Shown here one piece after another: positions 1-9,927 of a DNA stretch of 64,000 nucleotides. A program made the translations under genes and the position numbers. How positions within the stretch are numbered: the stretch's first letter is position 1; each line of letters begins with the position of its first letter. Source of the stretch: Flavobacterium limi (lineage in GTDB: Bacteria; Bacteroidota; Bacteroidia; Flavobacteriales; Flavobacteriaceae); contig NZ_JAADZV010000005.1 of the NCBI RefSeq assembly GCF_010645075.1, forward strand, positions 334,266 to 398,265, given 5' to 3'. The notes below the pieces were generated by a model. It saw nothing but the letters and a program-made list of their open reading frames with translations, ran no database searches and was not told the DNA's origin.

Positions 1-1
1 C

Positions 2-1573
2 AGAATTGCTGCAGATGTGAATACACCATTAAATAAAGAAAAAACAGCTTTATTGCGATTAAATGTTGCAGGACAGTCAGAAGGTTCTTTTCAGGACCAG
101 GGTTTTGCTAAAAACTATGTTTTTGCACCTTCCTTTTCATATCAGGTAACAGATCGCTTAAAATTTTCGGTTGACATAGATATTACCAGAAGTAATTATA
201 CGATGACAACTATAGCGATTCCTGCTTCTTCCTTTTCAGCAATTACAGCAAGGAATTTCAAAGACCTGAAATTAGATTATGAGCGTTCTTACGCAAATAA
301 CGATGTGGATGCTGAAATTGGAGTTAATAACATAGGAGTACAAATCGATTATAAAATATCAGATCAGTGGAAATCTGAAACGAAGTTTTTGAGCTCAGTT
401 GGTTATTACAAACATTTGCTTTGGCTGACTTTAAATCTGTTAACAGATGAAACAGCAAACAGGGTTATTCGAAACCAGACACCTGAAACATTTGGAAATA
501 CCGAGATACAGCAGAATTTTACCGGGGATTTTAAAATAGGATCAATTAGAAACAGAATGCTGATTGGAGTGGATTATAATAAAAATTACAACGAACTGAA
601 TCGTGTAGTTAATTTGATTTACGATAAAATTGACATAAATCAGCCGTTAAATGATTTTAACAAGGAAAAAATTAAAGATCTTTCATACCAAAAAGGTTTT
701 GCTGCTACTACTACTGAAACAGAAACTTACAGTTTGTATATTTCGGATGTAATTAATTTTACTCCTTCTTTAATGGCGATGCTAAGCTTGCGTGTTGACA
801 GATTCTCTACGAAAGGAACATATTACCCGGCGACAGGAATTTATGGAGAAAATGAAGCATATAATCAGACTTCATTAGCTCCTAAATTTGGATTGGTATA
901 CCAGCCAGTTATAGATAAGGTTTCCATATTTGCCAATTATATGAACGGGTTTGTCAATTTAGCCCCACAGGAAGTAAGTGATAAAGTCTTTTCAAAAATG
1001 GATCCTCAATACGGTACCCAATGGGAAGGTGGAGTTAAGCTGGATGTCATAAAAAATAAATTAAATGCAACTTTGAGCTATTATGATATTAAGGTAACAA
1101 ATTCAACATATAAAAATGCCGCAGGTTTTACAGTTCAGGATGGAACCCAAAACAGTAAAGGTGTGGATATTGAACTTATAGCGAATCCTGTTCCCGGATT
1201 AAATATTGTTGCCGGATATGCTTATAACGAAAACAGATATACAAACGCTTCAATTGCTTTAGAAGGAAAATCTCTTGCAGCCAGCCCTAAAAACGTAGCC
1301 AATATCTGGGCGAGTTACACGCTTACAGGAGGAAAAAGCAAAGGTCTTGGTTTTGGTGTTGGAGGAAATTATGTAGGTGATTCATGGTTTGAACAGACAA
1401 ATACGTTTGTCCTGCCTTCTTATACGCTGTTAAACGCTGCATTATTCTATGATCAGCCAAAATACAGAATTTCTTTAAAAGGGAATAACCTGTTAGATGA
1501 ACAATATTGGAATGCAACAGGAATGCCACAAAAGCCTGTAAATGTATTGGCAGGTATTACTTTTAAATTTTAA
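2..1573 (+). CDS. TonB-dependent siderophore-type receptor, 3' part
   Basis: Outer-membrane beta-barrel receptor that would import a ligand (probably an iron-siderophore) using TonB energy. Only the C-terminal part is present: the reading frame is open to the left edge, so the GTG at 17 is not the real start. The protein shows alternating amphipathic strands, the late-barrel pattern NNLLDEQYW near residue 495 and a terminal phenylalanine (GITFKF), as expected for the last strand of an outer-membrane barrel. The plug domain and signal peptide lie outside the window. The blocks FANYMNGFVNLAPQ and NSKGVDIELIANPVPGLN resemble FhuE/FpvA-type receptors. The ligand cannot be read from the sequence. 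A strong bidirectional terminator follows. Confidence 0.85.
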   Translation, partial: RIAADVNTPLNKEKTALLRLNVAGQSEGSFQDQGFAKNYVFAPSFSYQVTDRLKFSVDIDITRSNYTMTTIAIPASSFSAITARNFKDLKLDYERSYANNDVDAEIGVNNIGVQIDYKISDQWKSETKFLSSVGYYKHLLWLTLNLLTDETANRVIRNQTPETFGNTEIQQNFTGDFKIGSIRNRMLIGVDYNKNYNELNRVVNLIYDKIDINQPLNDFNKEKIKDLSYQKGFAATTTETETYSLYISDVINFTPSLMAMLSLRVDRFSTKGTYYPATGIYGENEAYNQTSLAPKFGLVYQPVIDKVSIFANYMNGFVNLAPQEVSDKVFSKMDPQYGTQWEGGVKLDVIKNKLNATLSYYDIKVTNSTYKNAAGFTVQDGTQNSKGVDIELIANPVPGLNIVAGYAYNENRYTNASIALEGKSLAASPKNVANIWASYTLTGGKSKGLGFGVGGNYVGDSWFEQTNTFVLPSYTLLNAALFYDQPKYRISLKGNNLLDEQYWNATGMPQKPVNVLAGITFKF

Positions 1574-1607
1574 TCTTAAATTCGAGCAGAATTTATAATA
1601 AATAATA

Positions 1608-1644
1608 AAAAAACGGTAGCAGATTCAATTTGCTACCGTTTTTT
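1608..1644. terminator. Bidirectional terminator between TonB receptor and uvrA
   Basis: Perfect 14-bp stem (AAAAAACGGTAGCA at 1608-1621 with its complement at 1631-1644), 9-base loop, with A and T runs on both flanks. It sits between two converging genes and can serve both. Confidence 0.85.
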
Positions 1645-1659
1645 ATTTGTATATGTTTT

Positions 1660-4491
1660 TTAAACCAATTCCTTTTTCAAAAATTTGGCTGTATAGCTTT
1701 TTTTGTTTTGGGCGACTTCTTCAGGAGTTCCTTTGGCAACCAATTGTCCGCCGCCTTTTCCACCTTCCGGTCCAATGTCTATGATGTAATCGGCAAGTTT
1801 GATTACATCCATGTTGTGTTCAATAACCAGAATGGTGTTTCCTTTGTCAACCAGTTTATTGATTACTTCCATCAAAACACGAATGTCTTCAAAATGCAGT
1901 CCAGTTGTTGGTTCATCCAGAATATAAAAAGTATTTCCGGTATCTTTTTTAGATAATTCTCCTGCCAGTTTAATACGCTGTGCTTCACCGCCGGAAAGTG
2001 TTGTGCTTTGTTGGCCAAGGGTAATATAGCCTAAACCAACATCCTGAATTGTTTTTACTTTTCTGTAGATTTTTGGAATATTTTCAAAAAACGGAACCGC
2101 TTCGTCAACAGTCATATCCAGAACGTCAGAAATTGACTTTCCTTTGTATCTGATTTCTAAGGTTTCTCTGTTGAAACGTTTTCCCTGGCAAGTTTCACAT
2201 TCTACATAAACGTCAGGTAAAAAGTTCATTTCAATTGTTCTGACACCAGAGCCTTCACAGGTTTCACAGCGTCCGCCTTTTACATTAAAACTAAAACGTC
2301 CGGCTTTGTAACCACGAATCATACTTTCAGAAGTCATTGTAAAAAGGTTTCTGATTTCTGTAAAAACTTCTGTATAAGTTGCAGGATTCGAACGTGGTGT
2401 ACGGCCAATCGGACTCTGATCAATATCAATCACTTTGTCTATATGTTCTAAGCCTTCAATCTTTTTATAAGGCTGAGGTTTTTTTACTCCATTGAAATAA
2501 TAAGCATTCAAAACTGGGTAGAGCGTCTCATTGATTAAGGTCGATTTACCGCTTCCTGAAACTCCGGTTACGCAAATTAACTGACCTAAAGGGATCTCAA
2601 TCGAAACGTTCTTGAGATTATTTCCCGTTGCTCCGGTTAGTTTTAAGAATTTTCCATTTCCTTTTCTTCTTTCTTTTGGGATTTCCAGCTTCATTTTACC
2701 ATTCAGATATTGAGCAGTAATTGTATTTGAAGCCAATGTTTCTTTTGGCGTCCCGGTACTGATGATTTGTCCTCCGTATTTTCCTGCTTTAGGACCAATA
2801 TCAATAACATAATCAGCAGTTTCAATCATGTCTTTGTCATGTTCCACCACGATAACCGAATTTCCAATATCACGCAATTGCTCAAGGGATTGAATCAGTT
2901 TTTCGTTGTCTCTTTGGTGAAGACCAATACTAGGCTCATCCAAAATATATAAAACACCAACCAATTGCGAACCAATTTGCGTTGCCAGACGAATACGCTG
3001 TGCTTCACCACCCGAAAGTGATTTTGAACTTCGGCTTAAAGCCAGATAATTCAAACCTACATTCATTAAAAAGTTCAAACGGTCTTTGATTTCTTTTACA
3101 ACTTCAGAAGCAATTAAAAGCTGTTTGTCAGTCAAATGATTTTCTAAATCCAGAAACCAGGAAGTTAAATCAGAAATGTCCATATCACATAATTCGGTGA
3201 TATTTTTCTCATTTACCCTGAAAAATAAAGCTTCTTTTTTAAGACGTGACCCATCGCAGACAGGGCAGTCAATTTCGTCCATAAAATCTTTTGCCCAGCG
3301 TTTTATGCTTGTAGTAGCGCTTTCGTCATATTGATTTTTAATGAAATTAGAAATACCTTCAAAATCAATTTTATATTCTCTCGTAACACCAAGATCTTTT
3401 GAGTTGATGGTAAATTTGTCTTTTCCTCCATGAAGAATCATATTTAAGGCTTCTTCAGGTATTTTTTCAATCGAATCCGTGATTTTAAATCCGAATTTTT
3501 CTCCAATGGTTTCCAATTGCTTGAAAATCCATGAAGATTTGTATTCACCAAGAGGAGCAAAACCGCCACTTTTAATTGATAATTTAGGATTCGGGATAAT
3601 CTTTTTAACGTTGATTTCGTGTACGGTTCCCAATCCGTTACAATGCGGACACGCACCTTTTGGTGAGTTAAACGAAAATAAATTTGGTTCCGGATTTTGA
3701 TAGGATATTCCGGTTGTAGGGCACATTAAATTTCGGCTGAAATAACGGACTTCATTTGAATCCTGATCTAAAATCATCAATACATCTTCACCATGGTGCA
3801 TTGCGGTATTAATGCTTTCTGATAGTCTTTTTTGAGTGTCAGGATTATCTTCAATTACCATTCGATCGACAACAATTTCTATATCATGAGTCTTGTAACG
3901 ATCCAGTTTCATTCCGGCAACCAAATCCTGAATTTCACTATTTACACGAACTTTTAAAAATCCCTGTTTGGTGATTTGCTGAAAAAGTTCAGCATAATGT
4001 CCTTTTCGGGCTTTAATAACCGGAGCCAGAATATTGATTCTTTTTCCGTTATAATCCTGAATAATTAAGTCCTTAATTTGTTCATCAGAATAGGAAACCA
4101 TCTTCTCACCGGTGTTGTAACTGTATGCATCAGCACCACGTGCGTATAAAAGTCTAAGGAAGTCATATATTTCAGTAATCGTTCCAACTGTTGAACGCGG
4201 ACTTTTACTGGTTGTTTTTTGTTCAATTGCAATAACTGGTGAAAGGCCGTCAATTTTATCCACATCAGGGCGTTCCAAACCACCAAGAAACTGTCTTGCA
4301 TAAGCTGAAAAAGTTTCAACATAACGACGCTGGCCTTCAGCATAAATGGTATCAAATGCCAAAGAAGATTTCCCTGAGCCCGAAAGTCCTGTAATCACTA
4401 CAAGTTTTTCTCTGGGAATTGAAATGTCTATATTCTTAAGATTATGAACTCTTGCACCAAGAACTTCAATAGTATTGTCTTTATCTAGCAT
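1660..4491 (-). CDS. uvrA: Excinuclease ABC subunit A
   Basis: Damage-recognition ATPase of nucleotide excision repair; loads UvrB at lesions. The protein has two ABC ATPase halves: Walker [10 protein letters not shown] near residue 35 and GVSGSGKST in the second half, two LSGGEAQRI signatures, and Walker [11 protein letters not shown] and [10 protein letters not shown]. Zinc-finger cysteines are visible ([13 protein letters not shown], and CETCEGSG with CETCQGKRF). A TTG 12 bases upstream extends the frame, but I chose the ATG at 4491 because it begins [20 protein letters not shown], the usual UvrA start region. At 943 residues it has normal family length. It is a single-gene unit with a TAACTTTG box upstream. 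Confidence 0.97.
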   Translation of the reverse strand: MLDKDNTIEVLGARVHNLKNIDISIPREKLVVITGLSGSGKSSLAFDTIYAEGQRRYVETFSAYARQFLGGLERPDVDKIDGLSPVIAIEQKTTSKSPRSTVGTITEIYDFLRLLYARGADAYSYNTGEKMVSYSDEQIKDLIIQDYNGKRINILAPVIKARKGHYAELFQQITKQGFLKVRVNSEIQDLVAGMKLDRYKTHDIEIVVDRMVIEDNPDTQKRLSESINTAMHHGEDVLMILDQDSNEVRYFSRNLMCPTTGISYQNPEPNLFSFNSPKGACPHCNGLGTVHEINVKKIIPNPKLSIKSGGFAPLGEYKSSWIFKQLETIGEKFGFKITDSIEKIPEEALNMILHGGKDKFTINSKDLGVTREYKIDFEGISNFIKNQYDESATTSIKRWAKDFMDEIDCPVCDGSRLKKEALFFRVNEKNITELCDMDISDLTSWFLDLENHLTDKQLLIASEVVKEIKDRLNFLMNVGLNYLALSRSSKSLSGGEAQRIRLATQIGSQLVGVLYILDEPSIGLHQRDNEKLIQSLEQLRDIGNSVIVVEHDKDMIETADYVIDIGPKAGKYGGQIISTGTPKETLASNTITAQYLNGKMKLEIPKERRKGNGKFLKLTGATGNNLKNVSIEIPLGQLICVTGVSGSGKSTLINETLYPVLNAYYFNGVKKPQPYKKIEGLEHIDKVIDIDQSPIGRTPRSNPATYTEVFTEIRNLFTMTSESMIRGYKAGRFSFNVKGGRCETCEGSGVRTIEMNFLPDVYVECETCQGKRFNRETLEIRYKGKSISDVLDMTVDEAVPFFENIPKIYRKVKTIQDVGLGYITLGQQSTTLSGGEAQRIKLAGELSKKDTGNTFYILDEPTTGLHFEDIRVLMEVINKLVDKGNTILVIEHNMDVIKLADYIIDIGPEGGKGGGQLVAKGTPEEVAQNKKSYTAKFLKKELV

Positions 4492-4507
4492 AAATTTGAG
4501 CAAAACG

Positions 4508-4515
4508 CAAAGTTA
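4508..4515 (-). promoter_or_regulatory. -7 box of uvrA promoter
   Basis: TAACTTTG on the minus strand fits the Bacteroidota -7 consensus TAnnTTTG and lies 16 bases before the uvrA ATG. No clear -33 TTG is seen at the usual distance. Confidence 0.5.
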
Positions 4516-4614
4516 CCACTTTGATTTGTTCTTTTTGGGCTATGTGGCAGAAGTTTATGTTAAAAATTGTAACAAAAATGCTAAACTGAATTATGTTTAT
4601 TTTAAATATTAAAA

Positions 4615-6399
4615 TTATTCAATAGTCATAGAGCGCAGTTTCATTCGGTAGGCTTCAAGTGCTATAGATTTCGAAATAAAACCATAATATTTATCATTTC
4701 GGATAACGGGAAGAAAAGCTGATTTCGATCTTTCAAACTTCCTCATTACAGTTTCCATGCTGTCAAACGAATAAATGGTTGCCGGAGGTTCCTTCATGAC
4801 GTCTTTAATCTGAGTATATTTTACCCGGTAAGCATTAAAAATGATTTCCCGGATATCATTAAAATGTACAATACCCAACAAATCTTTTTCGTTATTTACA
4901 ACTGCAAATACGACCTGGTTTGAATGTGAAATAAGATCTACTAATTTGCTTAAATTTTCATCCGGGTGAACAGTTAAGTAATCGGATTGAATGATCGTAT
5001 CAATATCTAAGGTTGACAGGATATTAGAATCTTTATTGCTGGTAAAGGCATGACCTTTTATAGCCAAATTTTTAACATCAAGCGAATATCTTTCAAAACG
5101 CTTCGAAATAGCAAAACTTATTGAAGATACAATCATCAGCGGAATCATTAAGCTGTAACCGCCTGTAATCTCTGCAATTAAGAATATAGCGGTTAGCGGT
5201 GCATGAAATAGGCCGCTCAAAATACCTGCCATTCCAACCATTGTAAAATTTGTAATTGGTAATTTTGATAAGCCAATCAGAGTTATAAATTTTGAAAAGA
5301 AATAACCTAAGTAAGAACCTAAGAACAGGGAAGGTGCGAAATTCCCTCCGTTTCCACCGCTCCCAATGGTAAGTCCGGAAGCAAAAACTTTTATCATCAT
5401 TGTACATCCAATAAAAAGCAGTAAAATCCATTGACTATTTCTAAAGTCCTCAAATAAGGTGTTTTCTAACAGTTTTCCCGGATCAGTTTCAGATAAAGTC
5501 CTGATACTTTCATAGCCCTCACCAAAAAGAGTAGGGAAAATTAAAATAAGCAAAGCCAGGAGTGATGATCCCAAAAAGGCTTTTTTGTATGGATCCATTT
5601 TCAATTTCGAAAAATAATGCTCTACTCTTTGAAAATTCCTGGCGTAATAAACCGCCATGAATCCTGTTAATATTCCTAGAAGCACATAAAAAGGGATGTT
5701 ATGATAATTAAAAGCTTCCTGTTTTTTGAAGGATAAAAGGATGGATTCATCTAATACAATTGCAGAGACTAAAGCTCCTGTGGCTGCTGAAATCATAATA
5801 GGAGTGAAGGCTGAAATACTTACATCTACTAATAGGACTTCAATAGCAAAAAGAACTCCTGCAATGGGTGCGTTAAAAGCTGCTGCAATTCCCGCTGCTA
5901 CACCACAGCCAATAAGAAGTGTTCTGTCTTTGTATGCTAATTTATAATTTTGTGCAAAGTTTGATCCAAATGCTGCCCCCGTAATCACAATTGGACTTTC
6001 AAGACCTGCGGAACCTCCTAAACCTACAGTTAATGAACTTGTTATAATTTGTGCATACATTTGTTTTTTTGGAATAATTCCCGCTTTTTTGGCAACTGCA
6101 TATAATATTTGCGAAGTTCCTTTTTCAATACTTCCGTTCAGTATTCTATTTACAACAAAAACGGTTAATACTATCCCAATAATTGGCAGAATACTGGAAA
6201 TAAAGCTCCATTTTAGAATTCCTGTGATATAATTTGCGAATGAAAAAACGCTATGTGCAAAAGTTTTTAATACAATTACTGCCAAGGAGCATGAGATGCC
6301 AATCAGAACACTTGATAAAAAAATAAACTGCTTTGGTGTCATCAAAGACTGGGCTAAAGCAATAATACTTTCTAATTTTCTAAAATATTTTTTAAGCAT
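4615..6399 (-). CDS. ClC-family chloride channel/transporter with CBS pair
   Basis: Inner-membrane anion channel or H+/Cl- antiporter. The 594-residue protein has a hydrophobic ClC core to about residue 440 and a cytosolic pair of CBS domains (about 463-585) that usually sense nucleotides. Filter motifs are recognisable: GSAGLESP at 129-136, in place of the canonical GREGP, keeping the gating glutamate (E134), and GNFAPS at 352-357 (the GxFxP element). Helix-start motifs such as FNAPIAGVLFAIE are also typical. Whether it is a channel or an exchanger cannot be decided from these motifs. It stands alone between acpH-like and uvrA genes on the same strand. Confidence 0.92.
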   Translation of the reverse strand: MLKKYFRKLESIIALAQSLMTPKQFIFLSSVLIGISCSLAVIVLKTFAHSVFSFANYITGILKWSFISSILPIIGIVLTVFVVNRILNGSIEKGTSQILYAVAKKAGIIPKKQMYAQIITSSLTVGLGGSAGLESPIVITGAAFGSNFAQNYKLAYKDRTLLIGCGVAAGIAAAFNAPIAGVLFAIEVLLVDVSISAFTPIMISAATGALVSAIVLDESILLSFKKQEAFNYHNIPFYVLLGILTGFMAVYYARNFQRVEHYFSKLKMDPYKKAFLGSSLLALLILIFPTLFGEGYESIRTLSETDPGKLLENTLFEDFRNSQWILLLFIGCTMMIKVFASGLTIGSGGNGGNFAPSLFLGSYLGYFFSKFITLIGLSKLPITNFTMVGMAGILSGLFHAPLTAIFLIAEITGGYSLMIPLMIVSSISFAISKRFERYSLDVKNLAIKGHAFTSNKDSNILSTLDIDTIIQSDYLTVHPDENLSKLVDLISHSNQVVFAVVNNEKDLLGIVHFNDIREIIFNAYRVKYTQIKDVMKEPPATIYSFDSMETVMRKFERSKSAFLPVIRNDKYYGFISKSIALEAYRMKLRSMTIE

Positions 6400-6426
6400 T
6401 CTGTCTGTGAAAAATTAACGATGTTA

Positions 6427-6434
6427 CAAATTTA
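6427..6434 (-). promoter_or_regulatory. -7 box of the ClC gene
   Basis: TAAATTTG on the minus strand, an exact TAnnTTTG match, 27 bases before the ClC ATG. No clear -33 element. Confidence 0.45.
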
Positions 6435-6602
6435 ACTCTTAACATTTAAATCTGTATAAAATTTAAGTGCAAATCTTTATAAAAATTAAAAAGAAAACTG
6501 TCGTTGGGATTTTGGTGTGCAGTTATACGTAAAAATTAGATACCAGATATTGTAATTGTGTCTATAACAGACAAATATTGGCTTATAAAATTTTTATTTC
6601 AT

Positions 6603-7187
6603 TTATAATGAAAGTAATTTTTGTTTGGAGTGGTATTGAATTTCTTCAAAGAAAGTAGTAAACTCTTCTTCAAAATCTTTATAATATTGTTTTAATTCTT
6701 CAGTAGCAAATTGCATTCTGGACATGTTTTTCGACCTTTTGTCCATTTGAGTTAGAATCTGATGAATTCCCTCTACTGTCTGGTAACTCAAAAGCCAGTT
6801 TCTTTCGATCATATAAGGCATTAAGTCCTGAGTTTTTTCAGTTAGTATAGAATAATTATCATGTAATGAATTGTAAAAACGATTGATGAAATCTTCTAAT
6901 TTTTCATCTGAATATTTTGTCCAGTTTTTGGCTAAAAAATGATCGTATACTATATCTACAATCACTCCGGCATAATGATGGTATTTTTCGTGTAATCGTT
7001 TGGTACTTTGCCTGAAACTATCATGCGAATCAGTATAGGTATCTATAAAACGATGTAAAATAATTCCTTTTTGAACATCATCAGGAAAATGCTCAAATTG
7101 TTTTCCACGAATACCATCCGCCATGAAATTACCTATTTTGATTAAATCGTTTTCGCCTGAAAGATATATATGTGCAAGGAAATTCAT
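6603..7187 (-). CDS. Acyl carrier protein phosphodiesterase-like protein (DUF479)
   Basis: The 194-residue protein matches the ACP phosphodiesterase (AcpH, DUF479) family, which removes 4'-phosphopantetheine from acyl carrier protein. The N-terminus MNFLAHIYLSG, followed by GNFMADGIRG and ILHRFIDTYTDSH, is the characteristic HD-type metal-site region of this family. The later block IVDIVYDHFLAKNW is also typical. It is a single gene, divergent from glmM across about 207 bases. Substrate assignment rests on family knowledge; Bacteroidota homologues have rarely been tested biochemically. Confidence 0.8.
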   Translation of the reverse strand: MNFLAHIYLSGENDLIKIGNFMADGIRGKQFEHFPDDVQKGIILHRFIDTYTDSHDSFRQSTKRLHEKYHHYAGVIVDIVYDHFLAKNWTKYSDEKLEDFINRFYNSLHDNYSILTEKTQDLMPYMIERNWLLSYQTVEGIHQILTQMDKRSKNMSRMQFATEELKQYYKDFEEEFTTFFEEIQYHSKQKLLSL

Positions 7188-7361
7188 TGTTTTGTGGTAT
7201 TATTAATTTTAGTGAATTCACACAACTATGATTACATGTGTAAATGTATAAAAAACTTTTTAAATGATTTTTGTTAAAAAATGACAGAGGTGCATCATAA
7301 ATATTCAACGATTATTTTAAAATCTTATTACTTCATTATCTCAGTAACTCAGCAACTTTTT

Positions 7362-7369
7362 TATATTTG
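7362..7369 (+). promoter_or_regulatory. -7 box of glmM promoter
   Basis: TATATTTG, an exact TAnnTTTG match, 25 bases before the glmM ATG. No convincing TTG is seen upstream. Confidence 0.5.
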
Positions 7370-7394
7370 TAATAAATAACCATAACTCACAAAA

Positions 7395-8783
7395 ATGACT
7401 TTAATAAAATCGATTTCAGGAATAAGAGGGACAATCGGTGGGAAAGTAGGAGATAACCTGACTCCGGTTGATGCTGTAAAATTTGCATCGGCTTACGGAA
7501 CTTTCCTTAAAAATAATACTCAAAAAGAAAAATTAACGATTGTAATTGGCCGTGATGCCAGAATTTCAGGGCCAATGATCCATAATCTGGTTGTAAATAC
7601 GTTGATAGGTTTAGGAATTAATGTAATTGACCTTGGACTTTCTACAACACCAACTGTAGAGATTGCTGTACCATTGGAAAAAGCAGACGGAGGAATTATT
7701 CTTACAGCTTCTCATAATCCGAAGCAGTGGAATGCATTGAAGTTGTTGAATCAAAAAGGTGAGTTTTTAAGCGGAGCTGAGGGTGCAAAAATTCTTGAAA
7801 TTGCAGAAGCTGAAGCTTTCGATTTCTCAGATGTAGATAATTTAGGAGAAATTACAGTAAATGATGCTTATATGGATATTCATATTGATGAAGTTTTAAA
7901 CTTGCCATTGGTGGATGTTCAGGCAGTAAAAGATGCGAAATTTAAAGTAGTTGTCGATGGTGTAAATTCTTCTGGCGGAGTTGTTATTCCAAAACTTTTA
8001 GAACAAATGGGTGTTGAAGTTGTAAAGTTATACTGTGAACCAAACGGACACTTTCCTCATAATCCTGAACCATTAAAAGAGCATTTAACAGATATTTCGG
8101 AATTAGTTGTAAAAGAAAATGCTCATTTAGGGATTGTTGTAGATCCGGATGTTGACCGCTTAGCATTTATTAGTGAAGATGGAGAAATGTTTGGAGAAGA
8201 ATATACATTAGTGGCTTGTGCAGATTATGTTTTAAGTAAAACGCCGGGAAATACAGTTTCTAATATGTCATCGTCGAGAGCATTGCGCGATGTAACAAAA
8301 GCACATAATGGAAATTATGAAGCAAGTGCAGTAGGTGAGGTGAATGTAGTGGAATTAATGAAGAAAAATAATGCCATAATAGGAGGAGAAGGTAATGGTG
8401 GAATTATATATCCGGAATCACACTACGGACGAGATAGTTTGGTTGGTGTGGCGTTATTTTTAACGCATCTGGCAAATAAAAAGATGTCGGTTTCTGCATT
8501 ACGTGCTTCATATCCTGAATATTATATGAGCAAAAATAAAATTGAACTCACCCCGCAAATAGATGTTGATGCGATTTTAGTTGCTATGACTGATAAATAT
8601 AAAAACGAAGATATTGCAACAATTGATGGTGTTAAAATTGATTTTGCAGAGGAATGGGTTCATTTAAGGAAATCAAATACAGAGCCTATTATACGTATTT
8701 ATACGGAAGCTTCTTCACAACAAAAAGCAGATGTTTTGGCACTTCGTATAATTGATGAAATAAAAATTATTGCAGGTATTTAA
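7395..8783 (+). CDS. glmM: Phosphoglucosamine mutase (phosphohexomutase family)
   Basis: Converts glucosamine-6-phosphate to glucosamine-1-phosphate for UDP-GlcNAc, hence peptidoglycan and LPS. All four phosphohexomutase signatures are present: the phosphoserine loop TASHNP (Ser106), the metal loop DPDVDR (250-255), the sugar loop GGEGNGG (330-336) and the phosphate-binding RKSNTEP (425-431). Length (462 residues) fits. The sugar loop GEGNGG is shared with phosphomannomutase-like enzymes, so PMM activity is a possible alternative; GlmM is the usual assignment for this type in Bacteroidota. Monocistronic, with a terminator shared with the converging sod gene. Confidence 0.88.
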   Translation: MTLIKSISGIRGTIGGKVGDNLTPVDAVKFASAYGTFLKNNTQKEKLTIVIGRDARISGPMIHNLVVNTLIGLGINVIDLGLSTTPTVEIAVPLEKADGGIILTASHNPKQWNALKLLNQKGEFLSGAEGAKILEIAEAEAFDFSDVDNLGEITVNDAYMDIHIDEVLNLPLVDVQAVKDAKFKVVVDGVNSSGGVVIPKLLEQMGVEVVKLYCEPNGHFPHNPEPLKEHLTDISELVVKENAHLGIVVDPDVDRLAFISEDGEMFGEEYTLVACADYVLSKTPGNTVSNMSSSRALRDVTKAHNGNYEASAVGEVNVVELMKKNNAIIGGEGNGGIIYPESHYGRDSLVGVALFLTHLANKKMSVSALRASYPEYYMSKNKIELTPQIDVDAILVAMTDKYKNEDIATIDGVKIDFAEEWVHLRKSNTEPIIRIYTEASSQQKADVLALRIIDEIKIIAGI

Positions 8784-8804
8784 GTTTTGCAATATGAATT
8801 CAAT

Positions 8805-8849
8805 AAAAAAAGGTTTAATGAAATTATTGTTTTCATCAAACCTTTTTTT
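8805..8849. terminator. Bidirectional terminator between glmM and sod
   Basis: AAAAAAAGGTTT-aATGAA pairs with TTCAT-cAAACCTTTTTTT with a single mismatch. It serves glmM and the operon ending in sod, which converge here. Confidence 0.8.
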
Positions 8850-8867
8850 ATTTTATAATTGAATTTT

Positions 8868-9650
8868 TTAATACTTTTTAACCTTGGTTAAGGCCGTTTT
8901 GTAATTTTCATTGACCTTTTCCCAATTGATTAATTTGTAAAAAGCATCTATATAGCTTCCTTTTCTGTTTTGATAATCCAGATAATAAGCGTGTTCCCAT
9001 AAATCTATTGCTAAAATTGGGGTTCCAGGAATCAATGCATTTTTCATTAAAGGGTTATCCTGATTTTCGGTAGTTGTAATTTGTAATTTCCCTGCTCTGT
9101 CTACTACGAGCCAGACCCATCCTGAACCAAATTGCTTAGTTGCCTCATTTTTAAATTGAGTTGTAAGATTATTAAAAGAGCCAAACTCTTTATTTACAGA
9201 ACCAGCTAAAGTGTCTTTAGGGATTTGCTCTTTTGGTGTCAAAATATCAAAATAAAGAGTATGATTGTAATAACCGCCTGCATTTTGACGAAGTTTAGCG
9301 TTGTTCATATCCATTTTTTTCAGGATATCTTCTATAGAGGCATTTTCAAATTCTGTTGAAGCAATTTCTTTATTTAAATTATTAGTATAGGATAAATAAT
9401 GTTTAGAATAATGGGTTTCTAAAGTCAGAGATCTTATTGCTGGAGCTAGAGCATCATAACCAAAAGGTAATTTTGTTAAAGCAAATGAACCATCGTCAGC
9501 TTTTACATCAGCTGGATTGCCAATCGTGATTTTTTCTTCTTTTGTTGGTAAAGGTACTTCAACAACTTCAGTTAACTTATTATTATCATTACAGGAAAAT
9601 AACATCAGTAATGAAGCTGTGAAAGTAAAACTGACAATGTTTTTTTTCAT
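8868..9650 (-). CDS. Exported Fe/Mn superoxide dismutase (lipoprotein)
   Basis: Dismutates superoxide to peroxide and oxygen. The core from about residue 55 is a standard Fe/Mn SOD, starting FALTKLPFGYDALAPAI. The four metal ligands align as H80 (LETHYSKH), H130 (YYNHTLYF), D216 and H220 (DLWEHAYYLDYQ). The N-terminus is a lipoprotein signal ending LLMLFSC, with Cys20 as lipidation site, followed by a hydrophilic linker of about 35 residues, so the enzyme is probably anchored in the envelope rather than cytosolic. It is the last gene of the LUD-cdsA-psd-acbP-sod run, 7 bases after acbP. Metal choice (Fe or Mn) is not assigned. Confidence 0.92.
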   Translation of the reverse strand: MKKNIVSFTFTASLLMLFSCNDNNKLTEVVEVPLPTKEEKITIGNPADVKADDGSFALTKLPFGYDALAPAIRSLTLETHYSKHYLSYTNNLNKEIASTEFENASIEDILKKMDMNNAKLRQNAGGYYNHTLYFDILTPKEQIPKDTLAGSVNKEFGSFNNLTTQFKNEATKQFGSGWVWLVVDRAGKLQITTTENQDNPLMKNALIPGTPILAIDLWEHAYYLDYQNRKGSYIDAFYKLINWEKVNENYKTALTKVKKY

Positions 9651-9657
9651 AATTTAA

Positions 9658-9927
9658 TTATTTTGATGTTAGGGAGTTGATTATTTCAATGTAATTCTCT
9701 TTTGCTTCCTCAATAGATATATGGCTGATTTGCATCCATGCATTTGTTTTGAATGCATCACGCAAACCAAAATTTTCAGATTGATTATATACTGCCGTAC
9801 CAAACGTAGCCTGTTTATAATAGGCATAAAGTCTTAACTGCACATCTTGCGGCAGTGAAGCCTGTGTCATTTTCATAGCGGTTTCTACAGCCTCCGAAAA
9901 ACGAATATCTAAATCTTTTTTACTCAT
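9658..9927 (-). CDS. Acyl-CoA-binding protein
   Basis: Small cytosolic helical protein (89 residues) of the ACBP fold, which binds long-chain acyl-CoA and buffers or delivers it to lipid enzymes. Family features seen are FSEAVETAMK near the start, LRLYAYYKQATFG (the conserved Y-YKQAT-G ligand region) and the C-terminal helix KENYIEIINSL. The usual KWDAW segment reads KTNAWMQI here. Its ATG overlaps the psd stop codon by one base (TAATG), which suggests translational coupling. ACBPs are mostly eukaryotic, with scattered bacterial examples including Bacteroidota. Position between psd and sod points to a role in phospholipid synthesis. Confidence 0.85.
   Translation of the reverse strand: MSKKDLDIRFSEAVETAMKMTQASLPQDVQLRLYAYYKQATFGTAVYNQSENFGLRDAFKTNAWMQISHISIEEAKENYIEIINSLTSK

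Noticed and set aside
17..1573. GTG at 17 as the start of the TonB receptor
   Set aside because: The frame is open upstream to the window edge and the protein would lack signal peptide and plug, so the gene simply begins outside the window.
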